A DNA stretch of 64,000 bases from contig CAVZQU010000004.1 in NCBI GenBank assembly GCA_963777515.1, forward strand, positions 62,001 to 126,000, written 5' to 3'. Made by a program: the position numbers and the translations under genes. Shown here one piece after another: positions 38,444-47,776 of the stretch (position 1 is its first letter; every line of letters starts with the position of its first letter). The DNA comes from CAVSWT01 sp963777515 (GTDB lineage Bacteria; Bacteroidota; Ignavibacteria; Ignavibacteriales; Ignavibacteriaceae). The notes under the pieces are model-generated. The model saw only the letters and a program-made list of their open reading frames with translations. It did no database searches and had not been told where the DNA came from.

Positions 38444-41400
38444 TTATTTAGTTGAATCGGATTTAGCTTTTGCCAAACTGTCCGTATTAGGTTTATTCTT
38501 TCCCTGGTCAACCAACTTTTGATACCGAGCGACGTTTGCTTTTACATTAGGATCGTTTGGGTATATTCCTTGAATTTGTTTCCATAAATCCAAAAGCTTT
38601 CCGTTTTCATTTAGGCTTTCGTAGATTGAAAGTAAAATTCTATAAGGATCATAGTAAGAACGTGAAATACCTGATCCTGGATTAGCAGCAATTTGCTCTA
38701 AAGCTTGTTGCTCTACCTCAACAGCAATTTCTTTATATTTATCCATAGCTCCAGCTTCCATATATATATTTGCTATTTGATATAACAATCCAATGTTATC
38801 AATTGGAATATGAGAGCGGGGTATCTTTTCTTCCATCTTATCAAGAGTTGCTATGGTAAGATTCTTTCTGCCAGAGTATAAATAATTTAATGCTAGTCTT
38901 ATAAAAGCATTTCTATAATTCTGCATCATTCTTACATGATTATCATCAAAGAAGATATTTGGATTAGCCAAACCTCTAAATTTGAAACCTGGTTTATAAT
39001 CTTTACTATATCCTGGGTTTTCATTGAACAATTGTTCTTTTAAGATTTTTTCATCAATAAACTCACCATTTGCAGGACGTTTTTCAGGAACTAGTCTTAA
39101 TGCCATTCCTTCCATTCTTAAGTAATCCGACAACCCTATTTTACTGTCTTCTGAGCATGTGACAGCAAAATAAATAGGCCTTTCCCAATCATTAGCCTGA
39201 ATAATTTCTTTAACCATAATATCCTGTATTCGAATTGCCTGAACATTTCCAAAATTAACAGTAGGATTCATGTTAAAAGTTATTCCACCTGGTTTAAGAT
39301 TAGCAGTATCAGCAATATCAAATTTCTGTTTAAAGTCACTTAAACCTTGAGGTGTGGAAGCTTGGTTCGGAAATGGGATGGTTACTTTGGTTGCTTTCCA
39401 TCTTATAGGGTTAAGGGTTTCAATTTGTGCATCTGAAAGATTCATCTTGACTTTTCCCACATGGTAAGGATCATTATCTTTTAATTCCCTGATATACCAG
39501 GTGGTATTTAGCAGACTGAGGTTTGCAATTTTAACATCTCTTCTTACTCCTTCAACGTCCTGCAAATACCAAAGTGGGAAATGTATCATTATCTCCATTT
39601 GTAAATAAAATACCGTTTGGGGCTACACTTTGCAGCAGGTTATAAGAATAATCCCATGGCACCCAGTTTTTAGATCTATCATGCGTAAAATAATTTGCGC
39701 TTATCATTTTAACAGGAACAAGCACCACTCCTAAGGCCAGAATACCAACTACAACAGGAGTTCTTAAAGAGGAATTTTCCAATTTCTCCAAAGCCAATTC
39801 AACCAATCCTTTAACAGCAATTGCGATCCAGATTGAATATACAAAGAACGCTCCCACATAAAAATAATCTCTTTCTCTTGGCTGCGGCTCCTGCTGGTTT
39901 TGATAAAATGCCGTAAATATTCCCATGAAAATAAACATGACCATAAACACAGCTGCCATCTTCCAATCCCGTTTGAAGTGGAAGAATATTCCTATTAAAC
40001 CAAGCAGGAAAGGTACACCAAAAAGTGAATCTTTTACTTTTCCAGCAAATTGCAAATCGAAAATCTTTCCGAAAAAGTCTCCAATAGAATTAAACGGAGC
40101 AATATCGGCATGATCATCCTGAACCCAGCCTTCTCTGCCTGCATAATTCCAGAGCAGATACCTGGTATACATATGATTCATTTGATATCGCCAGAAGAAA
40201 TCAAGGTCACTTGAATAATTGGTATATACACCTTGCTGATGTGGTTCAGTTGCAAATCTTCTTTTAAATATCGGGAAATCACCATATTGTTCACGATTCA
40301 AGTAAGTGACTAGCTCGCTAAAATCATTTGGTTCGTTTTCATTCATTGGCGGATTTTGATTTGCACGAATAATTATCATTGTATACGAAGTGAAACCAAC
40401 TAAAATAAAGATAGCCGACATTCCAACTAAATGAAGAGTTGCTTTGTCATTCTTTATTGAGTAATTAACTAAAAATCCTAAAATGACTAACACTACAGCA
40501 AAAATAGAAATACCAATAACAACATTGTCTCCGGCAATATTTGTCATCATACCGGGAAGTAATTTTACAACTCCGGGATAGGTAGCAAACAGTGCAATGC
40601 CTCCAACTATCAATGGCAGGTAAATCGAATTTCGAGTAAATAATTTTTTCCAGAATCCAGCCATATAAAATATACTAATGGCAGCCATTATCATTTTGAA
40701 TTTAGTATCATAATCCTGGTATTCTGCTTGAGTTGGAGGCGTGGTTGAAGTTTGAGCTGCCCACATTGCCATGGCAATTATAATAATTAAAGCCGCATGG
40801 CCTAAAAAGATATAACCAGTTTGTTTTAAGGCTGCTTCATCATCTACATATTTTCTAAACATGATAACCATAACTACAGGAACAATTGCAAGCACGCTCA
40901 TCAAGTGAACACCGGTTGCAATTCCAATTAAATAAGCTATCATTAAAATATATTTTTCATTATCCTTTTCATTTGCTTTCTCATTCCATATCATTGTTAA
41001 CCAGACAATACCTGAAAATAAGAAAGTACTAAATGCATAAACTTCAGCTTCAACGCCGTTAAACCAGAAAGTGTCACTAAAGGAAAAAGATAAAGCCCCA
41101 ATGGCTGCGGCTGTATAAGTAGCAATTGCTTCAATAGAAGTTTTATAATTTTTGCCTCTATAATTTTCAATTAGCTTAACTGCGATTAAATATAAAAACA
41201 AGACAGAAAAAGCACTTGAAATAACTGATAATGTATTTACCCGTAAAGCTAAATTGGTTACAAATGGAACCATCATAAAAACTCTTTCAAGAATAGTTAT
41301 GAATGGTGCTCCAGGAGGATGAGGCACCTGCATATATCTGGCGGCAGCTAAAAACTCACCACAATCCCAAAAGGAAACAGATGGCTGAACTGTTGAGAAT

Positions 41401-41465
41401 AAAACAAATAATGAAATTAAAAAAACAACAGCTGCAAATATTTTATTTACTAACTTATAATTCAT
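38444..41465 (-). CDS. DUF2723/TMEM260-family membrane protein, putative O-mannosyltransferase (frameshifted)
   Basis: Two frames join near 39575 (an extra C in TTTCCCACTTTGG): GDNDTFP then LWYLQDVEGVRRDVKIANLS, giving about 1,000 aa. The N-terminal 570 residues have about twelve transmembrane helices with the conserved WDCGEFLAAARYMQVPHPPG (catalytic Asp/Glu region of the GT-C-like fold) and QQEPQPRERDYFYVGAFFVY. The C-terminal part is helical TPR-like (LTIATLDKMEEKIPRSH). Animal TMEM260 transfers O-mannose; in Bacteroidota this family is thought to glycosylate secreted proteins. Terminator follows. Confidence 0.8.
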
Positions 41466-41604
41466 TAAAACCTCTAAGTAAAAAAGAGTTCAAAAATAAC
41501 TTATTTTGTGAGTTTTTAGCAATGCGAAAAATATTATTTATTGATAAAGCAGGATAAAATGGTTTGTTCATCTTAATTTTGGGGGAAATTGAAATGATAA
41601 AATT

Positions 41605-41832
41605 TTATTCATCTGTCTTCTTCTTGAAAAATGCATCAAATTTTGATTTATCAACAGCAACATGATATTTATCGTAAAGTTCCTTTAATCGTTTCATTGA
41701 AACAGAATCAAAATCTTCGTCATCTTTTTGCCTTTTTATGAACATTTTATATTCTTCATATTCTTTTCTATCGAATTTTCTTTCATATTTCTTTAGCTCA
41801 TCTAAAAGTTTTTGCTGTTCGCGGTATGACAT
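41605..41832 (-). CDS. Small charged helical protein of unknown function
   Basis: 75 aa, ATG with a strong GGAGGAAAT ribosome-binding site. The sequence is almost entirely Lys/Glu/Asp/Tyr-rich and helical (REQQKLLDELKKYERKFDRK, FDSVSMKRLKELYDKYHVAV), without hydrophobic segments; about 40 percent charged. No family recognised. It could be a nucleic-acid-associated or ribosome-binding small protein. No neighbour suggests a role; the coding bias and strong start make it a real gene. Confidence 0.6.
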   Translation of the reverse strand: MSYREQQKLLDELKKYERKFDRKEYEEYKMFIKRQKDDEDFDSVSMKRLKELYDKYHVAVDKSKFDAFFKKKTDE

Positions 41833-42220
41833 ATTTCCTCCGCTAAAAAAATAATATTCGTTATTAAAAGACCTATAAAAATAAGTAATATTGTTATAAT
41901 AAAAAATTAAAGTCTAACAAGAATATGTTGAATTATGACGGTTTTATAAATGAAAAGTTCCTTTTGATTTAAGTGATTTGGTAATTTATTTTAATGATAG
42001 ATTTGAGGATAGCTTTGTTTATTTCACTTTCTCAGAATTCTGGCAGTGTATTGATATAAAAAGGTTCACTAAGCGTTTGAACTATGATTTATTTTATGAA
42101 ATCACTTACAATAAATAATTTCAGATTTTGTTATATTAAATTAAAATTATTATAAAGTTTGAAATCTTTAACTGAAGTCTAACAAAATTAGTAATAAAGA
42201 TTAGCTGAAAGGAGCTTGTC
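41833..42220. other. Intergenic, divergent promoter region, no gene seen
   Basis: A 388-base AT-rich region between divergent genes. It should contain both promoters; TATAAT-like runs such as TTGTTATAATAAAAAA near 41890 are candidates. No hairpin repeat was recognised. Confidence 0.5.
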
Positions 42221-43621
42221 GTGTTCAACTCAAGCATATACATTCAACGGAGAAAAACATTAAAAAAGAAAGTTGGTTCGGGTTTAATTTTATTCCTCGG
42301 AAACCACGAAGCAACAATGAACTATGGCGCAAATACTTATGCTTTTCGGCAGGACAGCGCTTTTCTATATTACTGGGGAATAGATTTACCCGGATTTGCC
42401 GCTGTTTTAGATGTTGATGAAAATAAGGAAGTAATTTTTGGTAATGATTTTGAAATGGATGATATTGTCTGGATGGGCCCGCAGCCAAAAGTTAAAGATC
42501 TTGCAAAACAATCAGGAATAAAACAAACTGCAAAACTTTCAGAATTGGCTGGAGTAGTAAGCACTGCAATTAAAAATAAAAGAGAAGTACATTTCCTTCC
42601 GCAGTATAGGCACAAAAATATTTCCTGGCTTTCAGAATTATCTGGTATAAATCAAAGTGCTGTAAATAATTTTTCTTCAATCAAATTAGCAAAAGCGGTT
42701 ATTGAGCAAAGATCAATTAAAGCAAAAGAGGAAATTGAAGAAATAGAATTTGCAATGGACATTGCTTATGAGATGCAAACTTATGCAATGCGCTTCACCC
42801 GTCCTGATATTTATGAAAGAGACATTGCCGGGGCAATTGAAGGTATAGCTCTATCACTGGGAAGAGGACTTTCCTTTACATCTATTTTTTCAGTTCATGG
42901 CGAAACTCTTCATAATCATTCTTATGATAATTTAATGAAGAAAGGCCAGCTTGTAGTTAATGATTCCGGTGCTGAATCATTACTTCATTATGCGAGCGAC
43001 ATTACAAGAACTTTCCCGGTCGATGGAAAATTTACAGACAAGCAAAAAGAAATTTATGAGATTGTATTAAAAGCCCAGATGGATTCAATCAAAGCAATCA
43101 AGCCGGGAAAGAAATATAAAGATGTCCATTTACATACTGCAAAAGTTATTGCCAAAGGACTTAAAGATGCGGGGATTATGAAAGGAGATGTAAATCAAGC
43201 AGTTAAAGAAGGCGCACATGCATTATTTTTTCCGCATGGTTTGGGACACATGATGGGGCTTGATGTTCACGATCTTGAAGGATTAGGTGAAGATCTTGTT
43301 GGATATGATAAAAAGAATGAGCGAAGTAATCAGTTTGGGCTTGCATATTTACGTTTAGCAAAACCGTTAGTGCCGGGCTTTGTTTTAACAGTTGAACCGG
43401 GTATTTATTTTATTCCGCAATTAATTGATATGTGGAAAGCAGAAAACAAATTTTCGCATTTTATTAATTATAATAAGCTTGAAGAATATCGTCATTTCGG
43501 AGGAATAAGAATAGAAGATGATGTCTTAGTAGAAAAAAACGGGCATAGGGTTTTGGGTAAAAAAGAAATACCTAAAAAAGTTGCAGACGTTGAAGAGATG
43601 TGCAACTCGATTAAGATCTAA
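42221..43621 (+). CDS. pepP: Xaa-Pro aminopeptidase (M24B)
   Basis: 466 aa with a GTG start 8 bases after AAAGGAG. The N-terminal AMP_N domain (1-175) includes LILFLGNHEATMNYGANTYA and RQDSAFLYYWGID. The pita-bread catalytic domain has metal ligands in LVVNDSGAESLLHYASDITR (two Asp), FFPHGLGHMMGLDVHD (His), FVLTVEPGIYFIPQ (Glu) and FGGIRIEDDVLV (Glu). It removes N-terminal residues preceding proline, in the cytosol. Length fits the family. Followed 47 bases on by a DMT transporter. Confidence 0.92.
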   Translation: MFNSSIYIQRRKTLKKKVGSGLILFLGNHEATMNYGANTYAFRQDSAFLYYWGIDLPGFAAVLDVDENKEVIFGNDFEMDDIVWMGPQPKVKDLAKQSGIKQTAKLSELAGVVSTAIKNKREVHFLPQYRHKNISWLSELSGINQSAVNNFSSIKLAKAVIEQRSIKAKEEIEEIEFAMDIAYEMQTYAMRFTRPDIYERDIAGAIEGIALSLGRGLSFTSIFSVHGETLHNHSYDNLMKKGQLVVNDSGAESLLHYASDITRTFPVDGKFTDKQKEIYEIVLKAQMDSIKAIKPGKKYKDVHLHTAKVIAKGLKDAGIMKGDVNQAVKEGAHALFFPHGLGHMMGLDVHDLEGLGEDLVGYDKKNERSNQFGLAYLRLAKPLVPGFVLTVEPGIYFIPQLIDMWKAENKFSHFINYNKLEEYRHFGGIRIEDDVLVEKNGHRVLGKKEIPKKVADVEEMCNSIKI

Positions 43622-43667
43622 TTAAAGCGCTATAAAATAATTTTAAACTTCATTTTCATTACTTCTC

Positions 43668-44573
43668 TTGAAAGCAAATATACTTTTATTAATTACCGCA
43701 ACATTGTGGGGATTTGCATTTGTTGCACAGCGTGCAGGAATGGAATATATTGGCCCATTCAGCTTTAATGCAGTGCGTTTTGCTATAGGATCAATATCAT
43801 TAATTCCGCTGCTTGAATACAATAAAAGAAGAAAATTTCAAAAAGAAAAAATCTTTCAAAAGGGAAAAAGAAGAGGAATAATTTTAGCAGGAATTTCTGC
43901 AGGAGCAATATTATTTATTGGAGCCTCACTTCAGCAAGTAGGTGTTGTGTATACAACTGCTGGTAAAGCGGGATTTATTACGGGGCTATATTTAATTCTT
44001 ACTCCATTCATTGGAATTTTTTTTAGACACAAATCAAAATCATTAACCTGGGTAAGTGCAATAATAGCTGCAATAGGATTATACCTGTTGAGTGTTAATG
44101 AAAGTTTTATCCTTGAAAAAGGAGATGCACTTGTATTTATCAGTGCGATCTTTTGGGCGTTGCATGTAATTGTAATAGACATTTTAATAAAAAAAGTAGA
44201 TCCAATTAAAATTGCTTTTCTTCAATTTGCAGTTTGTTCGTTGCTGAGTTTTGTTGTGTCATTTTCTTTTGAAGTTATTACACTTCAAAAAATTTATAAT
44301 GCTTTAATTCCAATTTTATATGGCGGGTTAATATCTGTTGGAGTAGCATATACGCTTCAAGTCGTTGCACAGCAATATGCTCCGCCGTCGCATGCGGCAA
44401 TTATTCTCAGTCTTGAATCTGTGTTTGGCTTATTAGGAGGATGGATGATTTTAGGTGAAACAATTTCGATGCGCGGATTGATTGGCTGTTCTTTTATGTT
44501 AACCGGAATGATTTTATCTCAGCTCAGCATATCATCTCATAAGAAAATAGAAAAGGCTATGACAAAAATCTAA
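43668..44573 (+). CDS. DMT-family (EamA) metabolite transporter
   Basis: 301 aa with ten predicted transmembrane segments in two EamA repeats (ILLLITATLWGFAFVAQRAG; ALVFISAIFWALHVIVIDIL). The motif AAIILSLESVFGLLGGWMIL near the C-terminus is the characteristic second EamA signature. It starts with TTG. It probably exports or imports amino acids or other small metabolites; the substrate cannot be told. Likely cotranscribed with the M24 peptidase upstream (47 bases). Confidence 0.85.
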   Translation: MKANILLLITATLWGFAFVAQRAGMEYIGPFSFNAVRFAIGSISLIPLLEYNKRRKFQKEKIFQKGKRRGIILAGISAGAILFIGASLQQVGVVYTTAGKAGFITGLYLILTPFIGIFFRHKSKSLTWVSAIIAAIGLYLLSVNESFILEKGDALVFISAIFWALHVIVIDILIKKVDPIKIAFLQFAVCSLLSFVVSFSFEVITLQKIYNALIPILYGGLISVGVAYTLQVVAQQYAPPSHAAIILSLESVFGLLGGWMILGETISMRGLIGCSFMLTGMILSQLSISSHKKIEKAMTKI

Positions 44574-44618
44574 CTTATTTTTCGCTATGCGGGGTTGTTG
44601 GCTAACAATTAAAAAAAA

Positions 44619-44645
44619 TCACACTTCGACAAGCTCAGTGTGACA
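44619..44645. repeat. Interspersed palindrome TCACACT...AGTGTGA
   Basis: Inverted arms TCACACT (44619-44625) and AGTGTGA (44637-44643) around TCGACAAGCTC. A sequence with the core CTTCGACAAGCTCAGTGTG is a familiar dispersed element in Bacteroidota-group genomes (recall, not searched here). It lies in the gap between the transporter and aldo/keto reductase genes. Confidence 0.6.
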
Positions 44646-44704
44646 GTGCGAATCTCTTTGAATTAGTCTTTGGAAATTAAAAATGAAATCATTTAGGAAT
44701 AAAA

Positions 44705-45685
44705 ATGAAAACACAAAAATTATTTAATACTAATCTGGAAGTTTCAAATATAATTTATGGCTGTATGAATCTTGGAGAAATTTGGGGTGATGAACCGTTG
44801 ACGAAAGAAATAATAGATAAAGGATTGCGGGCAATAAATACAGCTTTGGATGAAGGTATTAACTTTTTTGATACTGCAGATATTTATGCCCGCGGCAAAT
44901 CTGATTTAGTTTTTTCAGAAATATTTAAACAGAAGCCTGGACTACGGGATAAAATTGTAATTCAAACTAAATGCGGAATAAGGTTCCCAGGCGAGCCAAA
45001 CCCAAACTCTCCGCATAGATTTGATTTCAGCTACGAGCATATAACTAACTCAGTTAATGAAAGTTTAAAAAGATTAAAGACAGATTATGTAGATATTTTG
45101 TTACTTCATCGCCCCGATCCATTAATTGAACCTGAAGAAGTAGCAAAAGCATTTGATGAATTAAAAGGAAACGGGAAAGTAAGGCATTTCGGAGTAAGCA
45201 ACCATTCAGCATTTCAAATAGAATTTCTACAGAAGTATTTAGATATGCCATTAATTGTAAATCAAATAGAAATGAATGTTATTTATACTGATTTAATTGA
45301 TGAGGAAATAGTAGGAAGCAAAAAAGAGAATCTTCAAAAGATTACGGGCGGAGGCACAATTGAACATTGTCGAATGAACAATATTACTTTGCAAGCATGG
45401 TCGCCTTTAGCACAAGGCCTTCCATTTAAAGATGAAAATGAAATCCAGGAAGAAAGAATTAAAAAGGCGGCAAGAAAGCTTAACGAATTATCAAAAGAAA
45501 AAGGAGTAAGCAAGGAAGCAATTGCTGTTGCCTGGTTGTTAAAGCATCCAGCCAAAATCCAGCCTGTTATTGGGACAAGAAACCCCGAAAGAATAAAAGC
45601 AATATGTGAAGCAAACAAAATTGAATTAACCAGAGAAGAATGGTATCAATTATATAATGCACAAAGAAGGGAGCCTTTACCTTAA
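44705..45685 (+). CDS. Aldo/keto reductase
   Basis: 326 aa TIM barrel. The catalytic tetrad is visible: Asp and Tyr in INFFDTADIYARGKSD, Lys in IVIQTKCGIRFP, His in YVDILLLHRPDPL. NADPH-binding residues follow in PVIGTRNPERIKAI. The nearest relatives by motif are YdhF-type oxidoreductases. It reduces carbonyls with NADPH; physiological substrate unknown. Start ATG after a weak AGGAA. A terminator hairpin follows. Confidence 0.9.
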   Translation: MKTQKLFNTNLEVSNIIYGCMNLGEIWGDEPLTKEIIDKGLRAINTALDEGINFFDTADIYARGKSDLVFSEIFKQKPGLRDKIVIQTKCGIRFPGEPNPNSPHRFDFSYEHITNSVNESLKRLKTDYVDILLLHRPDPLIEPEEVAKAFDELKGNGKVRHFGVSNHSAFQIEFLQKYLDMPLIVNQIEMNVIYTDLIDEEIVGSKKENLQKITGGGTIEHCRMNNITLQAWSPLAQGLPFKDENEIQEERIKKAARKLNELSKEKGVSKEAIAVAWLLKHPAKIQPVIGTRNPERIKAICEANKIELTREEWYQLYNAQRREPLP

Positions 45686-45694
45686 GAACATAGC

Positions 45695-45731
45695 TTATAA
45701 ATCCAATTTCTCAGAGAAATTGAGTTTATAA
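45695..45731 (+). terminator. Hairpin downstream of the aldo/keto reductase gene
   Basis: Stem of about 18 bp with two mismatches (arms from TTATAAATCCAATTTCTC and GAGAAATTGAGTTTATAA) and a tiny loop. Related in core to the hairpins at 3935 and 15354. Confidence 0.6.
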
Positions 45732-46093
45732 TTTATTAATAATTTATTGCCAAATGTCAGGTAATATTTTAATCCCGTATAATTAATTTTTTTGGATTAA
45801 CTTCCATATAAGTTTACTTTTTAAATTCTACTTAAGTAATCAGTAATTATTACTTTCATTTATTCTGATCGCAACTTTAAATTACCGCAAGTCTAATTTT
45901 ATCTAGCCGATTTTACCTGCAAGAATGTAATGTATTGCTAATCTATTATTTACCAATAAGTTATACCAAGGATATTTTTACTTAACTCTATTCTTAAAAT
46001 TAAAAAATTTTCACTGGCATATATGTTGACCTAATCCACATCGACAAAGAAATAGAAATAAAATAATTTCATTAACATATATGAGGACCCAAC
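45732..46093. other. AT-rich leader before the fibre locus; no gene seen
   Basis: A 362-base region that must hold the promoter and leader of the DUF4402 locus. A CATATATG octamer occurs twice, near 46018 and 46076. TTGACC near 46030 is a possible -35 element without a convincing -10. The ribosome-binding site GAGGA precedes the ATG at 46094. Confidence 0.45.
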
Positions 46094-46615
46094 ATGAAAA
46101 AAGCTCTCGCGCTTTTCGCGACCATTCTATTATTTTCATTTACAACTTTCGCTCAAAATACTGCAAGTGCCGATGCAACTGTATCAACCAAAATAACAAA
46201 AGGTTTAGCAATTGCTAATATCGGTGGAAGTCTAGATTTTGGTACAATTCTAATGACTGGTTCAGCTCAAAATCCATCAATTACTACTCAGAGTGGAGCT
46301 AATTTCGAAGTGACTGGTCATCCCAATAAAGATGTAACTGTGGATTTCTCAAGTGTTGACCTTGATAATAATGCATGGGCAAGCCCACTTAGTGCTCCGA
46401 CAGGAACAATAACTTTTACTCCTACTGTTGAAGAAACTGGAACAAGCAGTACTTATTCATCTCCTAACATAGTAACTACTGGAAACACTATAACCTTAAA
46501 TAATGTTAATGGTACTGGAACATTATATCTATGGGTCGGCGGTGCATTAGGGATTGCTGCAAATCAACCGGCTGGTGATTATACTGGAACATTCACAGTA
46601 ACAGTTGCTTATTAG
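46094..46615 (+). CDS. DUF4402-domain fimbrial-type subunit, major candidate
   Basis: 173 aa. Signal peptide MKKALALFATILLFSFTTFA, then a DUF4402 beta-sandwich: ASADATVSTKITKGLAIANI, GGSLDFGTILMTGSAQNPSI, FEVTGHPNKDVTVDFSSVDL, LYLWVGGALGIAANQPAGDY and the C-terminal TGTFTVTVAY. The closing alternating strand with aromatic end resembles a chaperone-bound donor strand. First gene of the fibre locus, preceded by a leader of more than 300 bases and followed by a strong terminator, which suggests it is made in excess. Probably the main fibre subunit. Confidence 0.85.
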   Translation: MKKALALFATILLFSFTTFAQNTASADATVSTKITKGLAIANIGGSLDFGTILMTGSAQNPSITTQSGANFEVTGHPNKDVTVDFSSVDLDNNAWASPLSAPTGTITFTPTVEETGTSSTYSSPNIVTTGNTITLNNVNGTGTLYLWVGGALGIAANQPAGDYTGTFTVTVAY

Positions 46616-46646
46616 AATTTGACATCTGGTTATAAGTGACTCCTCT

Positions 46647-46687
46647 CTGGCGCGGTGGAATAAGTTTCTGCGGCGCCAGTTTTTTTT
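46647..46687 (+). terminator. Strong terminator inside the DUF4402 locus
   Basis: Stem CTGGCGC (46647-46653) with GCGCCAG (46673-46679) followed by eight T residues. It lies 31 bases after the first subunit's stop and 94 bases before the second subunit gene, so partial read-through would give much more of the first subunit than of the downstream assembly genes. Confidence 0.8.
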
Positions 46688-46780
46688 AGAGTGTTAATAA
46701 TTTTTCAAATGGTTCTCTTTTTAAATTTATAAGTTTTAATTTTGGGCGGGTCAGCTCAGAAAAATGGTAAAATTAATTTC

Positions 46781-47272
46781 ATGTTGAAAAAATTTTTTAT
46801 ACTTCTAATTATTATTTCTTCATTCGCATTTGGCCAGGTTACAAGTGCAGATGCAGTAGTTACGGTTAATATGCTTTCTCCTTTGTCAATTGCAACAGGC
46901 GCAGGAAATTTAGACTTTGGTGAAATTGTGTTAGCCGGTAGTCCGGTAACAAAAACAATTCAGCCAATTGATGGACAAGTATTTAATATTACAGGGCAGC
47001 CAAATTTACATATTACAATAACATTTAATCCGGTTACATTAACCAATACACAATGGGTTTCACTTTATGGAGGGACTGTTGGCAATATTGCCTTTACACC
47101 AGACGTTGAAACAAGTGATTTTAAAAAAGTAACAAGCGGAAAAAATTATAAGCTTTCAAATAAAGGGACGATTGGAACCTTGGATTTATTAGTTGGCGGA
47201 ACGATAAATGTAACTGCTAATCAGCCTCAGGGCGATTATACAGGTTTATTCACAATAACAGTTTCGTATTAA
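46781..47272 (+). CDS. DUF4402-domain subunit, minor
   Basis: 163 aa from the ATG at 46781, which gives a clean signal peptide (MLKKFFILLIIISSFAFG); an in-frame TTG at 46742 adds 13 unlikely residues. Same blocks as the first subunit: TSADAVVTVNMLSPLSIATG, GNLDFGEIVLAGSPVTKTIQ, FNITGQPNLHITITFNPVTL, LDLLVGGTINVTANQPQGDY and TGLFTITVSY. A second fibre or adaptor subunit. Followed 5 bases on by the third family member. Confidence 0.85.
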   Translation: MLKKFFILLIIISSFAFGQVTSADAVVTVNMLSPLSIATGAGNLDFGEIVLAGSPVTKTIQPIDGQVFNITGQPNLHITITFNPVTLTNTQWVSLYGGTVGNIAFTPDVETSDFKKVTSGKNYKLSNKGTIGTLDLLVGGTINVTANQPQGDYTGLFTITVSY

Positions 47273-47277
47273 ATAAA

Positions 47278-47772
47278 TTGGATCTTTTAAACAGCATATT
47301 TTCAGAACTAAAAACTAACCGTATTCTATTAATAATTTTTTTGTTCTTTTTATTATCATTCAAAAGTTACTCACAGGTTTATGCAAATAAATATAACGAC
47401 CTGGATTTTGGAGATGTTTTTATTGGATATCCGGCAGAAGTAAATCATAACGACGCTACGGCAGCTAAGTTTAGCTTTTATCATTTTGTGTTTTTTAGAA
47501 GAGATATGCAGATTACATTTTCTCTTCCTTCTACACTAAACTCCCAGGGTTATAGTATCCCGATAACGTTCGATGCTACGCATACTGCATGGTCTTATAA
47601 TGATAATACACGGGGAAGAACTAATTTTAACCCGCATTCTCCGTTGTATTTAAATAACGTTTGGCTCTTAACTCCCATTTATGTTTGGCTTGGCGGGAAA
47701 TTAAATTCAACAACAGGTATTCCGCCCGGAGCTTATCAAGGAACAATAATAGTAACAGTAGAAGTATTTTAA
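47278..47772 (+). CDS. Divergent DUF4402-like exported subunit
   Basis: 164 aa, with a TTG start 5 bases after the previous stop. Signal peptide IIFLFFLLSFKSYSQ. The fold blocks are more divergent: YNDLDFGDVFIGYPAEVNHN, FRRDMQITFSLPSTL, WLLTPIYVWLGGKLNSTTGI and a final YQGTIIVTVEVF. The preserved LDFGDVF, VWLGGKL and closing donor-strand-like strand indicate the same family; the divergent head suggests a tip or adaptor role. Next gene, the chaperone, starts 4 bases on. Confidence 0.7.
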   Translation: MDLLNSIFSELKTNRILLIIFLFFLLSFKSYSQVYANKYNDLDFGDVFIGYPAEVNHNDATAAKFSFYHFVFFRRDMQITFSLPSTLNSQGYSIPITFDATHTAWSYNDNTRGRTNFNPHSPLYLNNVWLLTPIYVWLGGKLNSTTGIPPGAYQGTIIVTVEVF

Positions 47773-47776
47773 TATC

